NCBI GenBank assembly: GCA_023398105.1
Contig: JAEWST010000105.1
Coordinates: 8,785-72,784, forward strand
Origin: Bacillota bacterium
GTDB taxonomy: Bacteria > Bacillota > Clostridia > Acetivibrionales > DSM-1351
Reading direction: 5' to 3'
Length of the DNA stretch: 64,000 bases
The notes under the pieces are model-generated. The model was not told the DNA's origin and did no database searches. It worked only from the letters and a program-made list of their open reading frames with translations. The translations under genes were made by a program, and so were the position numbers. Of this stretch, positions 35,688 to 46,126 are shown in pieces (position 1 is the stretch's first letter; the number at the start of each line of letters is the position of its first letter).

Positions 35688-38600
35688 ATGAAGAGATTTT
35701 TGGCAGCATTTATATTGATTTTTACTATATTGACGCAGATACAGATTTTTGCGGAAAATAATACTTCTACTTTAATAAATGAACGACCCCTAATAACACA
35801 GCAGAAAATAGATGAAATTGACAATTACATTAAAAGACAAATGAAAAAGGGGAAAATACCAGGGTTATCCATTGTGATTACCGAAGGTGATAAAACAGTT
35901 TGTAAGAAAAGCTATGGATATTCAGATTTGAAATCAAAACAACCTGTTACCTCCGATACATTGTTTGAAATAGGTTCTATGACAAAAGCATTTACAGGAC
36001 TGGGAATACTATACCTTCAAGAAAAAGGATTGCTTGAATTAGATGATCCTGTAAGCAAATACCTACCTTGGTTATGGATGCAGTACAAAGGTAAAAAAGA
36101 AGTATTTACCATAGAACAATGTCTGCATCAAACTACTGGAATTCCTTCTGAGACAACTGGTTTTATTCCTGTAACCAATAACGCTGAAACTGGAATTGAG
36201 GAAACAGTAAGAATTTTGGTGGGTCAGGAACTAGATAGACACCCAGGAGAAGAAGCCATTTATGCTACTATAAATTATGATATTTTGGGACTCATAATAC
36301 AAAAAGTATCAGGTCAGACATATGAGCAGTTCATGAAAGAGAATATTATTGGACCTTTGGGACTAAAGAATACATACATATCCAGAGAAGATTTCCAACA
36401 GGATAGAATGGCACAAGGATATAAAGTTGGTTTTACCAGGGCTTTAAAATATGATCCACCTTCTTTTAGAGGAAACACCCCAGCTGGGTACGCAATATCA
36501 AATATCAACGATATGGAAGCTTGGCTTAAGATACAGCTTGGGATGAATTCAAAATCAGACTTGTTTAATCAACTAATTAATGAATCACATATTCCAGATC
36601 GAACTGTAAATCCTTTTATTTCCTATGGACAAACATACGGTTCGTATGGAGCTGGATGGGATGTTTGCCAAGTTGGAGAAGGGGGATTATTTTTTCATGC
36701 AGGAAGTAATCCTACATATTCATCATCAATAGCGTTTAAACCCGAGGAAAAACTTGGTGTTGCTGTTGTATCAAACATGAATTCGGGGTATGTGTTATCT
36801 ATAGCACCTTATATTATCGACATGATAATGGATAAATGGGTGCCTGAAGCAAGGGATTCATTTGTAACGGCAGATAAGGCTTGCTTTACTGTCATATGTA
36901 TTGCAGCATTTTTTTCTTTGATTATTTTAGTTATGATTGTACATATTCTGGTAGAGATAATAAAGTCTCGGCGAAAATTTGCAGGAATGGACTTAAAGAA
37001 ATCAGTATATTTACTGCTGTCGGTTCTGTTTGTAGTGTTCTTAGGTTATTGTATGTATAGAATTCGGGATGTAATGTTTTCAGAGTATCCTTGGGAAGCG
37101 ATAATTGTATGGGGCCCAAGTAGTGTTATTGTAACTCTAGTTTTAATGGCAGCACTTATTCTGCTTTTTTTCATATATTTTACTCTTTCGTCTCTTTTTA
37201 CGATGGAAGGTGAAAAATCACTATTTATGATAGCTATATTAAGTATATTAAGTGGCTTTGGCAATGCTTTAGTTATTTTTATTATTAACCAGACCTTGGA
37301 TAGCTTAACTATGAATCCAGAGGATTATGAATTCCCAGTCAGCCTTCTTTTATTCTTTATTATCGGTCTTATTGTTTACGTTGTTGGACAGCAATTGATT
37401 CGTTCAAGGCTAATTAATATTACAAATAACTATGTATACGATAAGAGAATGGAATTAACAGACAAGATACTAAAAATGTATTATAGAAATATGGAAGAAT
37501 TAAAAGATGGCAAAATTCAATCAGGTTTAAACAATGACCCCGAGACTGTTAGTAATTTTGCTAATATAATTGTAACAGGCGTAACAGCGTTAGTTACTCT
37601 TATTGCATGTTTTATTTATCTTGGTTTTATTAATATGTCAGGACTTTTGGTTTCAATGGTTGTTATCATAGTATTAGTTGGCATTTATTATGCTGTAGGC
37701 AGAAGAGCAAATACGGCGTGGGAACATACTAGAGATATTCAAAATGTTTTTTTTGGATTTATAAATGATATTATATATGGATTCAAAGAACTGAATTTGA
37801 ACATGCGAAAAAGAAAAGCTTTTAATGAAGATATGAGCAGGAGCTGTTTAACCTACAGAAATAAACGTATTTATGCGGATGTTCAATTTGCTAGTGCTTT
37901 TATAGTAGGTGAGCTATTATTTACCCTAGTTATTGGGGCAGTAGCATTCATTTTCCCTTTAATATTTAAAAATATTGAAAACTCAACTCTGACAAGTTTC
38001 ATTTTTGTATATATATATATGACAGGACCTGTTCGTGCTATTTTAACTTCCATTCCAAATATATTTCAAATGAAGGTTAGTTATAACAGGCTTAGCGAGC
38101 TGATTAATGAAATATCTACAATGGAAATTACAGAGATTAACGATGCTACAAAAGACTTAAATAATCAAAAAGTCAACCTAGAGCTTAAAGAAGTAGAGTT
38201 TGCGTTTAAAAACCTAGAGGGAAGCGATTTCAAAGTAGGACCAATTAATCTCTCCTTTCATTCATCGCAAATTACTTTTATTACTGGTGGAAATGGAAGT
38301 GGTAAATCTACACTGGCAAAATTATTAACTGGACTGTATAAGGCTGATAAAGGAGAAATTCTTTTAAATAACAGCAATATTGACTTACAAAGTCTCAAAG
38401 AACAGTATTCAACCATTTACAGTGATTACTATTTGTTTCAGAAGCTTTATGGTGTTGACTTTGAACAAAAGGAAAGGAAGATTGAAGAATACTTAGAACA
38501 GCTACATATTCGAGATAAGGTACAAATAACAAACGGCATTTTTAGTTCTACTAGCCTCTCTACAGGTCAGAGAAAAAGATTGGCGTTACTAGTTAGCTAT

Positions 38601-38828
38601 CTAGAGGATAAGCCTATCCTCCTGTTTGATGAATGGGCTGCTGACCAAGATCCTGAATATAGAAAATATTTTTATAACAATCTCCTTCCAGAACTTAAAA
38701 AGGAAGGTAAATGTATAATAGCTGTAACACATGATGACAGTTACTTTGATGTTGCTGATCAACTTGTAAAAATGGAAATGGGGACGATTGTAAAGCTAGA
38801 AAAACGTGCTGAAGCTAAAATGATGTAG
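35688..38828 (+). CDS. D-asparaginyl prodrug peptidase fused to an ABC exporter
   Basis: 1,046 residues from the ATG at 35688 (AGGAG seven bases upstream). A signal peptide (1-22) leads a beta-lactamase-like serine peptidase: Ser97 and Lys100 in 'SMTK', Glu94 three residues before, Tyr192 in 'YATINYD', and 'HAG' at 337-339. Spacing parallels ClbP (Ser95, Lys98, Tyr186). Three transmembrane helices follow (about 398-424, 438-457, 470-502), as in ClbP/XcnG. Then comes a PvdE/SyrD-like exporter: transmembrane domain about 508-800 and an ATPase with Walker A 'GGNGSGKST' (867-875), 'LSTGQ' (957-961), Walker B 'ILLFDE' (977-982) and the His switch 1015. It would export the prodrug and cut off N-acyl-D-Asn outside the membrane. 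Confidence 0.92.
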   Translation: MKRFLAAFILIFTILTQIQIFAENNTSTLINERPLITQQKIDEIDNYIKRQMKKGKIPGLSIVITEGDKTVCKKSYGYSDLKSKQPVTSDTLFEIGSMTKAFTGLGILYLQEKGLLELDDPVSKYLPWLWMQYKGKKEVFTIEQCLHQTTGIPSETTGFIPVTNNAETGIEETVRILVGQELDRHPGEEAIYATINYDILGLIIQKVSGQTYEQFMKENIIGPLGLKNTYISREDFQQDRMAQGYKVGFTRALKYDPPSFRGNTPAGYAISNINDMEAWLKIQLGMNSKSDLFNQLINESHIPDRTVNPFISYGQTYGSYGAGWDVCQVGEGGLFFHAGSNPTYSSSIAFKPEEKLGVAVVSNMNSGYVLSIAPYIIDMIMDKWVPEARDSFVTADKACFTVICIAAFFSLIILVMIVHILVEIIKSRRKFAGMDLKKSVYLLLSVLFVVFLGYCMYRIRDVMFSEYPWEAIIVWGPSSVIVTLVLMAALILLFFIYFTLSSLFTMEGEKSLFMIAILSILSGFGNALVIFIINQTLDSLTMNPEDYEFPVSLLLFFIIGLIVYVVGQQLIRSRLINITNNYVYDKRMELTDKILKMYYRNMEELKDGKIQSGLNNDPETVSNFANIIVTGVTALVTLIACFIYLGFINMSGLLVSMVVIIVLVGIYYAVGRRANTAWEHTRDIQNVFFGFINDIIYGFKELNLNMRKRKAFNEDMSRSCLTYRNKRIYADVQFASAFIVGELLFTLVIGAVAFIFPLIFKNIENSTLTSFIFVYIYMTGPVRAILTSIPNIFQMKVSYNRLSELINEISTMEITEINDATKDLNNQKVNLELKEVEFAFKNLEGSDFKVGPINLSFHSSQITFITGGNGSGKSTLAKLLTGLYKADKGEILLNNSNIDLQSLKEQYSTIYSDYYLFQKLYGVDFEQKERKIEEYLEQLHIRDKVQITNGIFSSTSLSTGQRKRLALLVSYLEDKPILLFDEWAADQDPEYRKYFYNNLLPELKKEGKCIIAVTHDDSYFDVADQLVKMEMGTIVKLEKRAEAKMM

Positions 38829-38924
38829 CTCAGACAAACCATTGATAAGCCCCCACACCTATAGATTTTTCTACGGAAAAGTTAAGTTATATAACTACTT
38901 AAATGTTTTGGAGGTTCAATAAAT

Positions 38925-41186
38925 ATGAGTACTTCAGATAAAATTGATAAAAATAATGTTGAGGACATAGTGGCATTAACTTCTACGCAAGAAGGTATGT
39001 TATTTCACTATATAACTGAACCTAATAGTGAAATGTATTTTGAGCAGTTGTCACTCAGGCTTCAGGGAGAGTTAAAGGTTGACCTGCTTAAGCAAGCTTG
39101 GAAATTTGTCATTAGTACAAATGAAATGCTACGAACCATTTTTCGGTGGAAAAACGTAGAGAAACCAATGCAAATTGTTTTAAAAGAATTTGAACCTGAC
39201 ATTAGGGATTATGACTTCTCTTATATGGATATCAGTAGAAAAGAAGAGATGCTTTCTGATTTAAGAGAAACATTGAGGAAAGAAAAAATAGATATCGGTG
39301 CTAAGCCCTATCGTATAATATTATGCATTGTCAGTAAACAAGAAATAGAAATGATTATTTGCAATCACCATATAATATATGACGGCTGGAGTAACATGAT
39401 AATACTCAAAGAGCTATTTGAAGCTTATGAACAATTATCTAACGGGAGTATACCCAAAGCTCCTGTAAAGAATAAATTTAAAGAATACATAAGATGGATT
39501 CAAAGACAGGACAAGATTAAACAAGAGGAATTCTGGAAGGATTATTTGCTGGGTATTACTGAAAGTACATGGCTTCCATATGATGAGCAACTGACAGAGA
39601 GTTGTGGTGTCAAAAAGCATACAATCCAGCTGACAGCTGATACAAAAGAAAATATAATGCTTTTTACTGGGGAAAATAGGTTAACCCCTGCCACAGTATT
39701 CTATACCTCCTGGGGAATACTACTACAAAAAATTAACTTTAATGACCATTGCGTTTTTGGTACCACTGTATCGGGCAGAACTCCTGAAATCAAAGCTATA
39801 GAAGATATAGTAGGTCTTATGATAAATACTATTCCGCTGAGGGTAAATTTTGCTGAGGAAGAAACCTTCATGGACATTCTTAGAAAAGTAGATAGGTATT
39901 TGATTAACAGACAGGAGTATGAGGCTTCGTCTATTACTGATATAAAAAAATATATTAATTTTGATAGAAGGCAGAATTTGTTCAACTCAATAATGGTTAT
40001 AGAAAATTATCCCCTTGACAAAAGCCTGAATTCTGAAGAAGGAATAATCAAAATACAGTCATATTCCATGTTTGAAATAACAAATTATGCGTTGACTATA
40101 GGCATAACTTATGGGGAAGATATCATTATTGATTTTATTTACGATTGTTCTCTTTTTTCAGAGAAAACAATTGTTCAAATATCAGAGCTATACACACAAA
40201 TACTTAAAGAAATGCTAAATAACTCTAAAGCTAGATTGTTTGATATACAGCTTTTGACTAAAGAAGATACAAAAGCAATTAAGGAAAAATATACAAAATA
40301 TATAAATCAGCAAATTAATGAAAATGAAAAAGAGATTTATGTATTTACAGAACCTGAAAATGAGATTGAGAAGAATTTATATGAGATATGGAAAAAGGTG
40401 CTGAATGTTGACAAAATAGGAACAGGAGATAATTTTTTTGATATTGGAGGAAGTTCTATATTATTGATTCAAGTTCATTCAAAAATTGAAAAAATATATC
40501 CCGAGGTAGTCACAGGAACTGACCTATTTACTTATCCAACAATATCAAAACTAGCACAATATATTAAACGCAAAATGAATGATGGAATGGAAAAAGAACA
40601 TATAGAAGCAATTAGTTTGCCAGATGAGTATTTATTGCAGGGCAATCAAGACTCTGATTCTGGAATAATTAGTTTTAAGTTTGAAAGAGAACTATTATCA
40701 AGGATAAAGAATATTGCTATGCAGGAAGCAACTAATGAATATATATTGCTGTTATCAATGTTTGCATATTTGTTTACAGAAATTACGGGGAGCAAGAATA
40801 CTACAATTCATACCTTGACAGATAAAGTAGATTTATCAATACCTCTTTGTATTGACTTATCCCAAATAGAAGGCTTTTCAATGCTATTTAAAATTATGCA
40901 AGATAAATTAGACAAAGGAGAAAATGCATATTCTGTTTCTGAGATGCTTTTGGAAGGGAAAAAACTTGATGAAAATAAAATTATCCCTCTATTTTATAAA
41001 ACAAAAGAAACAGATAGGGTATCTAGGCTTAATGAAATATATGATATCGTTTTTGAAATGCAGGTTGGAAATCAGGAATTATGCTTTACATGCCAGTTTA
41101 ATAGTCAGCGACTAAGAAAAGAGAAAATTAGAGAGTTGGTTGAGGAGTATTGTGAATTAATAGAAGCACTTGTTGAACAATACTAA
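38925..41186 (+). CDS. NRPS2: C-T-half C, no adenylation domain
   Basis: 753 residues. A full condensation domain (about 12-440) has 'HHIIYDG' near 147; following an epimerase it should accept a D-residue donor. It passes straight into a carrier domain with 'DIGGSSILL' near 507, with no adenylation domain between. Residues about 565-753 resemble only the C-terminal lobe of a condensation domain ('FKFERELLSRIKNIAM', 'YILLLSMFAYLF'), without HHxxxDG. The carrier must be loaded in trans, perhaps by NRPS3, or is skipped. GGAGGT precedes the ATG. Confidence 0.88.
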   Translation: MSTSDKIDKNNVEDIVALTSTQEGMLFHYITEPNSEMYFEQLSLRLQGELKVDLLKQAWKFVISTNEMLRTIFRWKNVEKPMQIVLKEFEPDIRDYDFSYMDISRKEEMLSDLRETLRKEKIDIGAKPYRIILCIVSKQEIEMIICNHHIIYDGWSNMIILKELFEAYEQLSNGSIPKAPVKNKFKEYIRWIQRQDKIKQEEFWKDYLLGITESTWLPYDEQLTESCGVKKHTIQLTADTKENIMLFTGENRLTPATVFYTSWGILLQKINFNDHCVFGTTVSGRTPEIKAIEDIVGLMINTIPLRVNFAEEETFMDILRKVDRYLINRQEYEASSITDIKKYINFDRRQNLFNSIMVIENYPLDKSLNSEEGIIKIQSYSMFEITNYALTIGITYGEDIIIDFIYDCSLFSEKTIVQISELYTQILKEMLNNSKARLFDIQLLTKEDTKAIKEKYTKYINQQINENEKEIYVFTEPENEIEKNLYEIWKKVLNVDKIGTGDNFFDIGGSSILLIQVHSKIEKIYPEVVTGTDLFTYPTISKLAQYIKRKMNDGMEKEHIEAISLPDEYLLQGNQDSDSGIISFKFERELLSRIKNIAMQEATNEYILLLSMFAYLFTEITGSKNTTIHTLTDKVDLSIPLCIDLSQIEGFSMLFKIMQDKLDKGENAYSVSEMLLEGKKLDENKIIPLFYKTKETDRVSRLNEIYDIVFEMQVGNQELCFTCQFNSQRLRKEKIRELVEEYCELIEALVEQY

Positions 41187-41253
41187 AAAAGATAAGAACT
41201 ATTGAGAAATTAATAGCAAAGGGGGTAGTGGACACATGCCTTTCTGTTAGGGA

Positions 41254-44200
41254 ATGCACATTTTCTTAATGTTTTTGTGCAAAATATTGGGCATGTGCAT
41301 ATTTATGGTTGGTTTTGATTCAGTAAAAATAAAAGGAAGAGATGTAAAAAAGAACTATAATGTTGAAGAGGTATCAAAAAAGGAGATTGCCATAATTGGA
41401 ATTGCATTAAAGCTTCCAAAAGCCAATTCCATTGAAGATTTTTGGGAGGTTTTAAAAGATGGCATTGATTGTGTTGGAGACATTCCAGAAGGAAGAAGAC
41501 AAGATATTTTGGATGCTCTTCGTTTAAATGGGATTCCACAAGATAGAATTGATAATAGTAAAGCAGCATTTTTGGATGAAATTGATAAGTTTGACTATAA
41601 CTATTTTAAACTTTCCCCGAAGGAATCTAGTTTGATGGATCCCAATCAAAGACTATTCTTGCAAACTGCTTGGGAAGCGATGGAAGATGCAGGCTATGGA
41701 GCAGGAAAGTTAAAGGGAAGCCGCACAGGAGTTTATGTGGGATTTAGTTCGGACTCAGAATATAGAAATTTAGTTTCATTAACTGAACAAAATTACTTGT
41801 CAATGGCACTCCCTGGAAATGTTAAACCAGTTGTTGCAAGTAGAATTTCTTATTTGATGGATTTTAGAGGTCCAAGTATGATTGTGGACACTGCCTGTTC
41901 ATCTTCTCTTGTGGCTGTCCATTTGGCAATGAAAGCAATACAAAATGACGAGTGTGATATTGCAATTGTAGGCGGAGCCCAGTTGCATCTGCTTCCTGTA
42001 AGACATGCCGAAATTGGGGTTGAAGCATCTGACGGAAGAGCAAAAACCTTTGATGATCAATCTGATGGCACTGGAACTGGAGAAGGTGTAATTGCAATGC
42101 TTATAAAGCCTTTATGGAAAGCAATGAAGGATCACGATAGAATTTATGCTGTTATTGAAGGTAGTGCAGTAAATCAGGATGGAAACTCTAATGGATTAAC
42201 CACTCCAAATGTGATAGCTCAAGAGGACGTAATAATACGAGCATGGGAGAAGGCTGGAATTTCTCCCGAAACAGTTACGTATATTGAGGCTCATGGAACA
42301 GGCACAAAGCTCGGAGATCCGATAGAAATTGAGGGCATACAAAGAGCTTTTGGAAGATATACCGATAGAAAACAGTTCTGTGCTATAGGTGCAGTTAAGA
42401 CAAATATTGGACATTTGGACAATACAGCTGGCATAGCAGGACTTTTAAAAGCAGTTTTATGCTTGGAAAATAAACAGTTAGTACCTTCTCTGCATTTTAA
42501 AAAGCCAAATTCTAGAATTAGTTTTGAGAATTCTCCAGTATATGTAAGCAGTAGACTTGCTGACTGGGTAACTGATGGGAATCCTAGAAGATGTGGTGTA
42601 AGTGCTTTTGGACTTAGTGGAACAAACTGTCATATAGTACTTAGAGAAGCTCCTGAAATAGAAGAAATAAAAGAGACATGTGAGGACTCATTACATGTTT
42701 TGACGTTATCTGCAAAAAACCAAATAGTATTAAAGAACCTAATTGATAGCTATAAAAAATTTTTAAAGAACTCAGAGAATATAACTCTTGAGGATATATG
42801 CTTTACTGCAAATACCAGGAGAGAGCATTACAGTGATAGACTAGCTATTATATTTAAGAATAAGAAGGATTTAGAGTTAAAACTTAATAAAATAGATTTG
42901 GATAAATATAAATCAATAGAAAAGCAAGAGGGTATTTATTACAATAGTCAGAATGATATGCAAGAAGAAAGTCAAGAATGTACAAATTCTGAAAGACAAA
43001 TGAAATCAATGGATATAGATTCGAAAATTGATGAATTTGTTGAGAAATGCAAACAAAATTATCAAGAATTAGAATATATATGTGAAGAATACATAAAAGG
43101 TACTGAAATAAATTGGAATAGGATGTATACAGAACAAAAAAGAAGAATTGTAAGGCTTCCCACATATCCTTTTGAAGCTAAAAGATGTTGGATAAATGCT
43201 CAAGGTCAAAAGACTAATATCAACAATAACCAAAATATTTCCACTACAGGTAAGCCGCTTTTAGATAGGTGTATTACAGAAACTCCATGGATTGATATAT
43301 ATGCAACTGATTTTAACATAGAAAAACATTGGGTGCTTAATGAACATAAGATTGATGGAAATTGTGTTTTAGTTGGAACAACGCATTTAGAAATGGTAAT
43401 GGAAGGATGCAGTAAACATTTCCCTGAAGGTGTTTGCTTTGATACTGTACAATTTCTTACACCGCTTTTTGTACAACCTGAAGAAGTGGTGCATACTCAA
43501 CTCCTGCTTAGGCGTGATGGAGAAGGCTTTGAATTTTATGTGGCGAGTAGGTCTGATAATAGAGCTGGAGCAGCTTGGGTGAAGCATGTGGAAGGAAGAA
43601 TATCATCATTAAAGCTTAAAGCCACTGAATTTGCAGATATAGCAGCTATAAAAAACAGATGCGGGTCATCATATATCATACCAGATATGGAAGCATACAA
43701 TACTATGACTTCTTTTGAATTTGGACTACGTTGGAAAAATATAAAGGAGGTTTATATAGGACAAACGGAGCTAATTTCAACTCTTGAAATGCCGCAGGAG
43801 TTTCAAAGCGAGTTAAATGATTACCCGTTGCATCCAGCTATGCTTGATAATGCGTTGGCTACAATACCTTTATTGAATAAAACCTTGAATATACTTCCTG
43901 GAGGTAAAGAAAGTAATAATATATTTCTGCCATTTTCATACTCAGATTTTAACGTGTTTGGAGCTTTGCCTGAAAAGTTTTTCAGCCATGTAAAAATGCA
44001 TGGAAAAGTTGATGAAAAGTCTGAAATAATATCTTTCAGTATAGATTTTATAGATCCTTCTGGAAATATCTTTGCCAATATTGGTGACTATTCAATTAAA
44101 AAGGTACGCAAATCAAAGCTTGATATACAGAAGAACGATAATATTTTTTATCAGACACACTGGATTCCTAGTAGTGCAGTACCAGGTTTAAAAACATATG

Positions 44201-46107
44201 AAAAAGGCTGTGCTTTGCTTTTAAATAGCGAGGACAATATTTGTAAAGAGATTGGAGACATGTTAAATAAGGATGGATGGACAACCTTCAATGCAGATAA
44301 CGGCAGCCAGTATTCCAGTTTATCATTAAACAGTTTTTCAATAGGAAATAGCCAAGAGGAATATGACAAACTTATGGAAGAATTGAGCGATAAAGGAATT
44401 ACTCATATTTTCCATATGCTTTCACTTAGTGACATAGGTGAACCCTTAAGTATGGAAGAATTGGAATATCGTCTTGACAGAGGGGTTAACAGCTTGTTCC
44501 GCTTGTGTAAAGCCATAATGAATCGCCGAATGCTAGGAGCAATATCTTTAGTAATCATAGCAAAACATGCTAATAAAGTCCTGCAAACAAGAGAAGCAAT
44601 TAACCCAGAAAATGCTGCAATGTTTGGATTGGTAAAGGTACTTGCCAAAGAATATTCTAATATAAGATTTAAATGTTTAGATATAGATGATTCTACTCTT
44701 CCTAGTACTATATACAATGAAATGTTAGATTTAAAGGACGATTATATTACCTTACGGAATGGTAAGAGATATATTGAGGAATTTGACATCCTAAATATTG
44801 AAGAGTTACCTGATAATAAATTGCAGATAAGAAGTGGTGGGGTTTATCTGATAACTGGAGGATTGGGAGGAATAGGGCTTGAAATGTGCAGGTACTTGGC
44901 TTCTAAAGCGGAGGTAAACATTGCTATTGTTGGGCGTTCTGTTATTCCGAATAGAGATGCTTGGGAACTCATAAGTAAAGAGGAAAACAATGAAAAGCTA
45001 ATAAAAAAATTAGAGATAATAAAAGAGATAGAGCAGGTAGGTTCAAATGTAATGTATTATTCTGCAGATGTGGCATCTGAAACTGAGATAAGCAAGGTGC
45101 TTTGTCAGGTAAGAGAAAAGTGGGGAGTGATTAATGGAATTATACACAGTGCAGGAATTGCAGGTGAAGGATTGGCTTTAAGAAAGAAAGAGAGTATCTT
45201 CAAACAAGTTTTAAGTCCTAAAGTACAAGGAACATGGCTACTTGATCATTTAACGGCAAAAGATAAACTTGATTTTTTAGTTCTTTTCTCTTCAAATAAT
45301 ACATTGGAAGGTATGCAGGGACAGAGTGACTACACGTCAGCCAACAGTTATTTGGATGCGTTTTCAGCTTACAGAACTGGTATAGATAAAAGAACAATAA
45401 CTATTAACTGGCCAGCCTGGAAGGAAACTGGTATGGCGTTTGATTATGGAGTTGCTGTTGATGGATTTATGAAGGCGATGTCAACCACAGATGCTTTAAA
45501 TGCTTTTGAAAAAGTATTAAACAAAGATATAGGCAGGGTTATTATTGGTGAGTTAAATAGTGCTGGTTCAGAAAAAGGGTTTGCGTTTTCTGATATGAAG
45601 CTAAGAATGTCAGATAAAATTAAGAAGGAAATAGAAAAGCCGATTAACAAAACCCATACTCCTCATCAAAATCATGTAAACAACAAGGAGGTTGAAATTA
45701 CTCTTAAAGGAAAGCCTAACGGAGAATATACCGAAACCGAAATGAGTGTTGCTTTGATTTGGGGAGAAGTACTAGGGTTTAATGAATTTAATGTAAATGA
45801 AAGCTTTTTTGATATAGGCGGAGATTCTATCATGGTGACTAAGGTTCATGAATTCATTGAGAAAAAATACCCAAATAAGGTATTAATGGGGGATTTATTC
45901 TCATATACTTCTATTTCAAAACTTGCAAATTTTATTAGTGAATTGCCAAAAGATAAAGAGTCAAAAGAGAAAAAACCAAAAGAGACACAAAGGCAAGATA
46001 AGCATGTGGAATCAGATATTTTAGCAATGTTTGACGAGATAGAAAAAGGCAATTTGTCAATGGATAACGCCAGTGAACTTATTGCTCAAATGGTAAAAAA
46101 GAAATAA
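41254..46107 (+). CDS. PKS1: trans-AT module KS-DH-KR-ACP
   Basis: 1,617 residues by the longest frame; in-frame ATGs at 41269, 41293 and 41305 are alternatives and no start has a good RBS. The ketosynthase (about 45-470) is complete: 'DTACSSS' (Cys about 214), 'EAHGTGT' and 'NIGHLD'. No acyltransferase domain follows, only the usual linker ending 'RLPTYPFEAKRCW'. The dehydratase has its His in 'EHKIDGNCVLVG' (about 695), but the motif's Pro is Val; 'HPAMLDNAL' supplies the Asp. The ketoreductase has 'TGGLGGIG' near 1199 and Ser/Tyr in 'LFSSN' and 'QSDYTSAN'. ACP 'DIGGDSI' near 1523. A charged C-terminal tail may be a docking segment. It would add a C2 unit with a beta-hydroxyl or a double bond. 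Confidence 0.92.
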   Translation: MHIFLMFLCKILGMCIFMVGFDSVKIKGRDVKKNYNVEEVSKKEIAIIGIALKLPKANSIEDFWEVLKDGIDCVGDIPEGRRQDILDALRLNGIPQDRIDNSKAAFLDEIDKFDYNYFKLSPKESSLMDPNQRLFLQTAWEAMEDAGYGAGKLKGSRTGVYVGFSSDSEYRNLVSLTEQNYLSMALPGNVKPVVASRISYLMDFRGPSMIVDTACSSSLVAVHLAMKAIQNDECDIAIVGGAQLHLLPVRHAEIGVEASDGRAKTFDDQSDGTGTGEGVIAMLIKPLWKAMKDHDRIYAVIEGSAVNQDGNSNGLTTPNVIAQEDVIIRAWEKAGISPETVTYIEAHGTGTKLGDPIEIEGIQRAFGRYTDRKQFCAIGAVKTNIGHLDNTAGIAGLLKAVLCLENKQLVPSLHFKKPNSRISFENSPVYVSSRLADWVTDGNPRRCGVSAFGLSGTNCHIVLREAPEIEEIKETCEDSLHVLTLSAKNQIVLKNLIDSYKKFLKNSENITLEDICFTANTRREHYSDRLAIIFKNKKDLELKLNKIDLDKYKSIEKQEGIYYNSQNDMQEESQECTNSERQMKSMDIDSKIDEFVEKCKQNYQELEYICEEYIKGTEINWNRMYTEQKRRIVRLPTYPFEAKRCWINAQGQKTNINNNQNISTTGKPLLDRCITETPWIDIYATDFNIEKHWVLNEHKIDGNCVLVGTTHLEMVMEGCSKHFPEGVCFDTVQFLTPLFVQPEEVVHTQLLLRRDGEGFEFYVASRSDNRAGAAWVKHVEGRISSLKLKATEFADIAAIKNRCGSSYIIPDMEAYNTMTSFEFGLRWKNIKEVYIGQTELISTLEMPQEFQSELNDYPLHPAMLDNALATIPLLNKTLNILPGGKESNNIFLPFSYSDFNVFGALPEKFFSHVKMHGKVDEKSEIISFSIDFIDPSGNIFANIGDYSIKKVRKSKLDIQKNDNIFYQTHWIPSSAVPGLKTYEKGCALLLNSEDNICKEIGDMLNKDGWTTFNADNGSQYSSLSLNSFSIGNSQEEYDKLMEELSDKGITHIFHMLSLSDIGEPLSMEELEYRLDRGVNSLFRLCKAIMNRRMLGAISLVIIAKHANKVLQTREAINPENAAMFGLVKVLAKEYSNIRFKCLDIDDSTLPSTIYNEMLDLKDDYITLRNGKRYIEEFDILNIEELPDNKLQIRSGGVYLITGGLGGIGLEMCRYLASKAEVNIAIVGRSVIPNRDAWELISKEENNEKLIKKLEIIKEIEQVGSNVMYYSADVASETEISKVLCQVREKWGVINGIIHSAGIAGEGLALRKKESIFKQVLSPKVQGTWLLDHLTAKDKLDFLVLFSSNNTLEGMQGQSDYTSANSYLDAFSAYRTGIDKRTITINWPAWKETGMAFDYGVAVDGFMKAMSTTDALNAFEKVLNKDIGRVIIGELNSAGSEKGFAFSDMKLRMSDKIKKEIEKPINKTHTPHQNHVNNKEVEITLKGKPNGEYTETEMSVALIWGEVLGFNEFNVNESFFDIGGDSIMVTKVHEFIEKKYPNKVLMGDLFSYTSISKLANFISELPKDKESKEKKPKETQRQDKHVESDILAMFDEIEKGNLSMDNASELIAQMVKKK

Positions 46108-46126
46108 GAAATGAGGTGCTATTTTT

